5,233 nucleotides of DNA from Alphaproteobacteria bacterium (GTDB lineage Bacteria > Pseudomonadota > Alphaproteobacteria > RF32 > CAG-239): assembly GCA_017958895.1 (NCBI GenBank), contig JAGDBT010000096.1, positions 1-5,233 of the forward strand, given 5' to 3'. Position numbers and translations under genes: made by a program. The notes beneath the pieces are model-generated. The model was not told the origin of the DNA and did not search any database. It worked only from the letters and a program-made list of their open reading frames with translations. Each line of letters begins with the position of its first letter. Positions within the stretch are counted from its first letter, which is position 1. This document shows positions 5,106 through 5,233 of this stretch, one piece after another.

Positions 5106-5233
5106 ATTTTCCGACCTTATTCTTATAATATTGCAAAATATAAACTCTGATTGCCGCAGAAAGATTTTCTTTTTCTCTTTTCTCATCTATTTGGGTAATC
5201 AGCTGATTGCAACTTAAATGTTGCTCGGATGCA
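5104..5233 (-). CDS. Ribbon-helix-helix (RHH_4-like) protein, C-terminal 42 codons (5' end outside window)
   Basis: On the minus strand an open frame enters at the right edge (first full codon 5232-5230) and ends at TAA 5106-5104. The visible residues are ASEQHLSCNQLITQID followed by EKREKENLSAAIRVYILQYYKNKVGK. The pattern LS-x-x-x-LI-x-x-ID-x-x-R-x-x-x-NLS-x-AIR-V-x-I-L-x-YY matches what I know of the RHH_4 family of short proteins, common in alphaproteobacteria: two helices of a ribbon-helix-helix fold that usually binds DNA as a dimer. The DNA-contacting beta strand would lie upstream, outside the window. Its regulatory target is unknown, and nothing here links it to a toxin. With so few residues the family call is good but not certain. 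It converges on the two-gene operon and shares its terminator. Confidence 0.75.
   Translation of the reverse strand, partial: ASEQHLSCNQLITQIDEKREKENLSAAIRVYILQYYKNKVGK

Noticed and set aside
5104..5233. Toxin-antitoxin module with the ribbon-helix-helix protein as antitoxin
   Set aside because: The visible residues fit RHH_4, which is not specifically an antitoxin family. The neighbouring operon is convergent and its proteins show no toxin motif, so nothing supports a pair.
1..5233. tRNA, rRNA, CRISPR array, insertion sequence or phage attachment site
   Set aside because: No cloverleaf, regularly spaced direct repeat, transposase motif, or flanking inverted or direct repeats were seen on reading both strands.

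Overview
The window looks like ordinary chromosome from an AT-rich bacterium (GC about 40% by eye). An alphaproteobacterium is the most likely source. The main support is a partial gene at the right edge, whose C-terminal end fits the RHH_4-type ribbon-helix-helix family that I know mainly from alphaproteobacteria. The left-edge leucyl-tRNA synthetase complicates this: its signature motif wording is not the usual alphaproteobacterial one. The lineage call is therefore tentative. I see no rRNA, tRNA, insertion sequence, CRISPR array or phage structural gene.

Layout: (1) Bases 1-1053, minus strand, carry the N-terminal 351 codons of leucyl-tRNA synthetase, leuS, running off the left edge. (2) Bases 1054-1200 are a divergent intergenic region with a promoter for each direction and a short palindrome. 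(3) Bases 1201-2361, plus strand, encode a 386-residue protein of unknown function, ended by an intrinsic terminator that begins inside its last codons. (4) A strong promoter at 2391-2419 drives a two-gene operon. The first gene (2447-4183) encodes a 578-residue lysine/glutamate-rich protein and the second (4180-5061) a 293-residue protein, joined by an ATGA stop/start overlap. (5) A hairpin at 5079-5102 terminates this operon and probably also the convergent gene. (6) Bases 5104-5233, minus strand, hold the last 42 codons of the ribbon-helix-helix protein.

The most interesting part is the two-gene operon. Neither product resembles a family I can name. Both appear to carry a related module of about 50 residues, at 115-165 of the first protein and 6-55 of the second. 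The first gene also has a strong internal Shine-Dalgarno and an in-frame ATG at codon 94. Just upstream is a run of six A's; if it were one A shorter, the gene would split into an 85-codon ORF ending in TAG and a separate 485-codon ORF with its own ribosome binding site 20 bases later. The locus may be a recent fusion, a nested dual-start gene, or a single-base sequence error. The operon looks like a small set of soluble cytoplasmic helical proteins that may act together, but the sequence does not show what they do.
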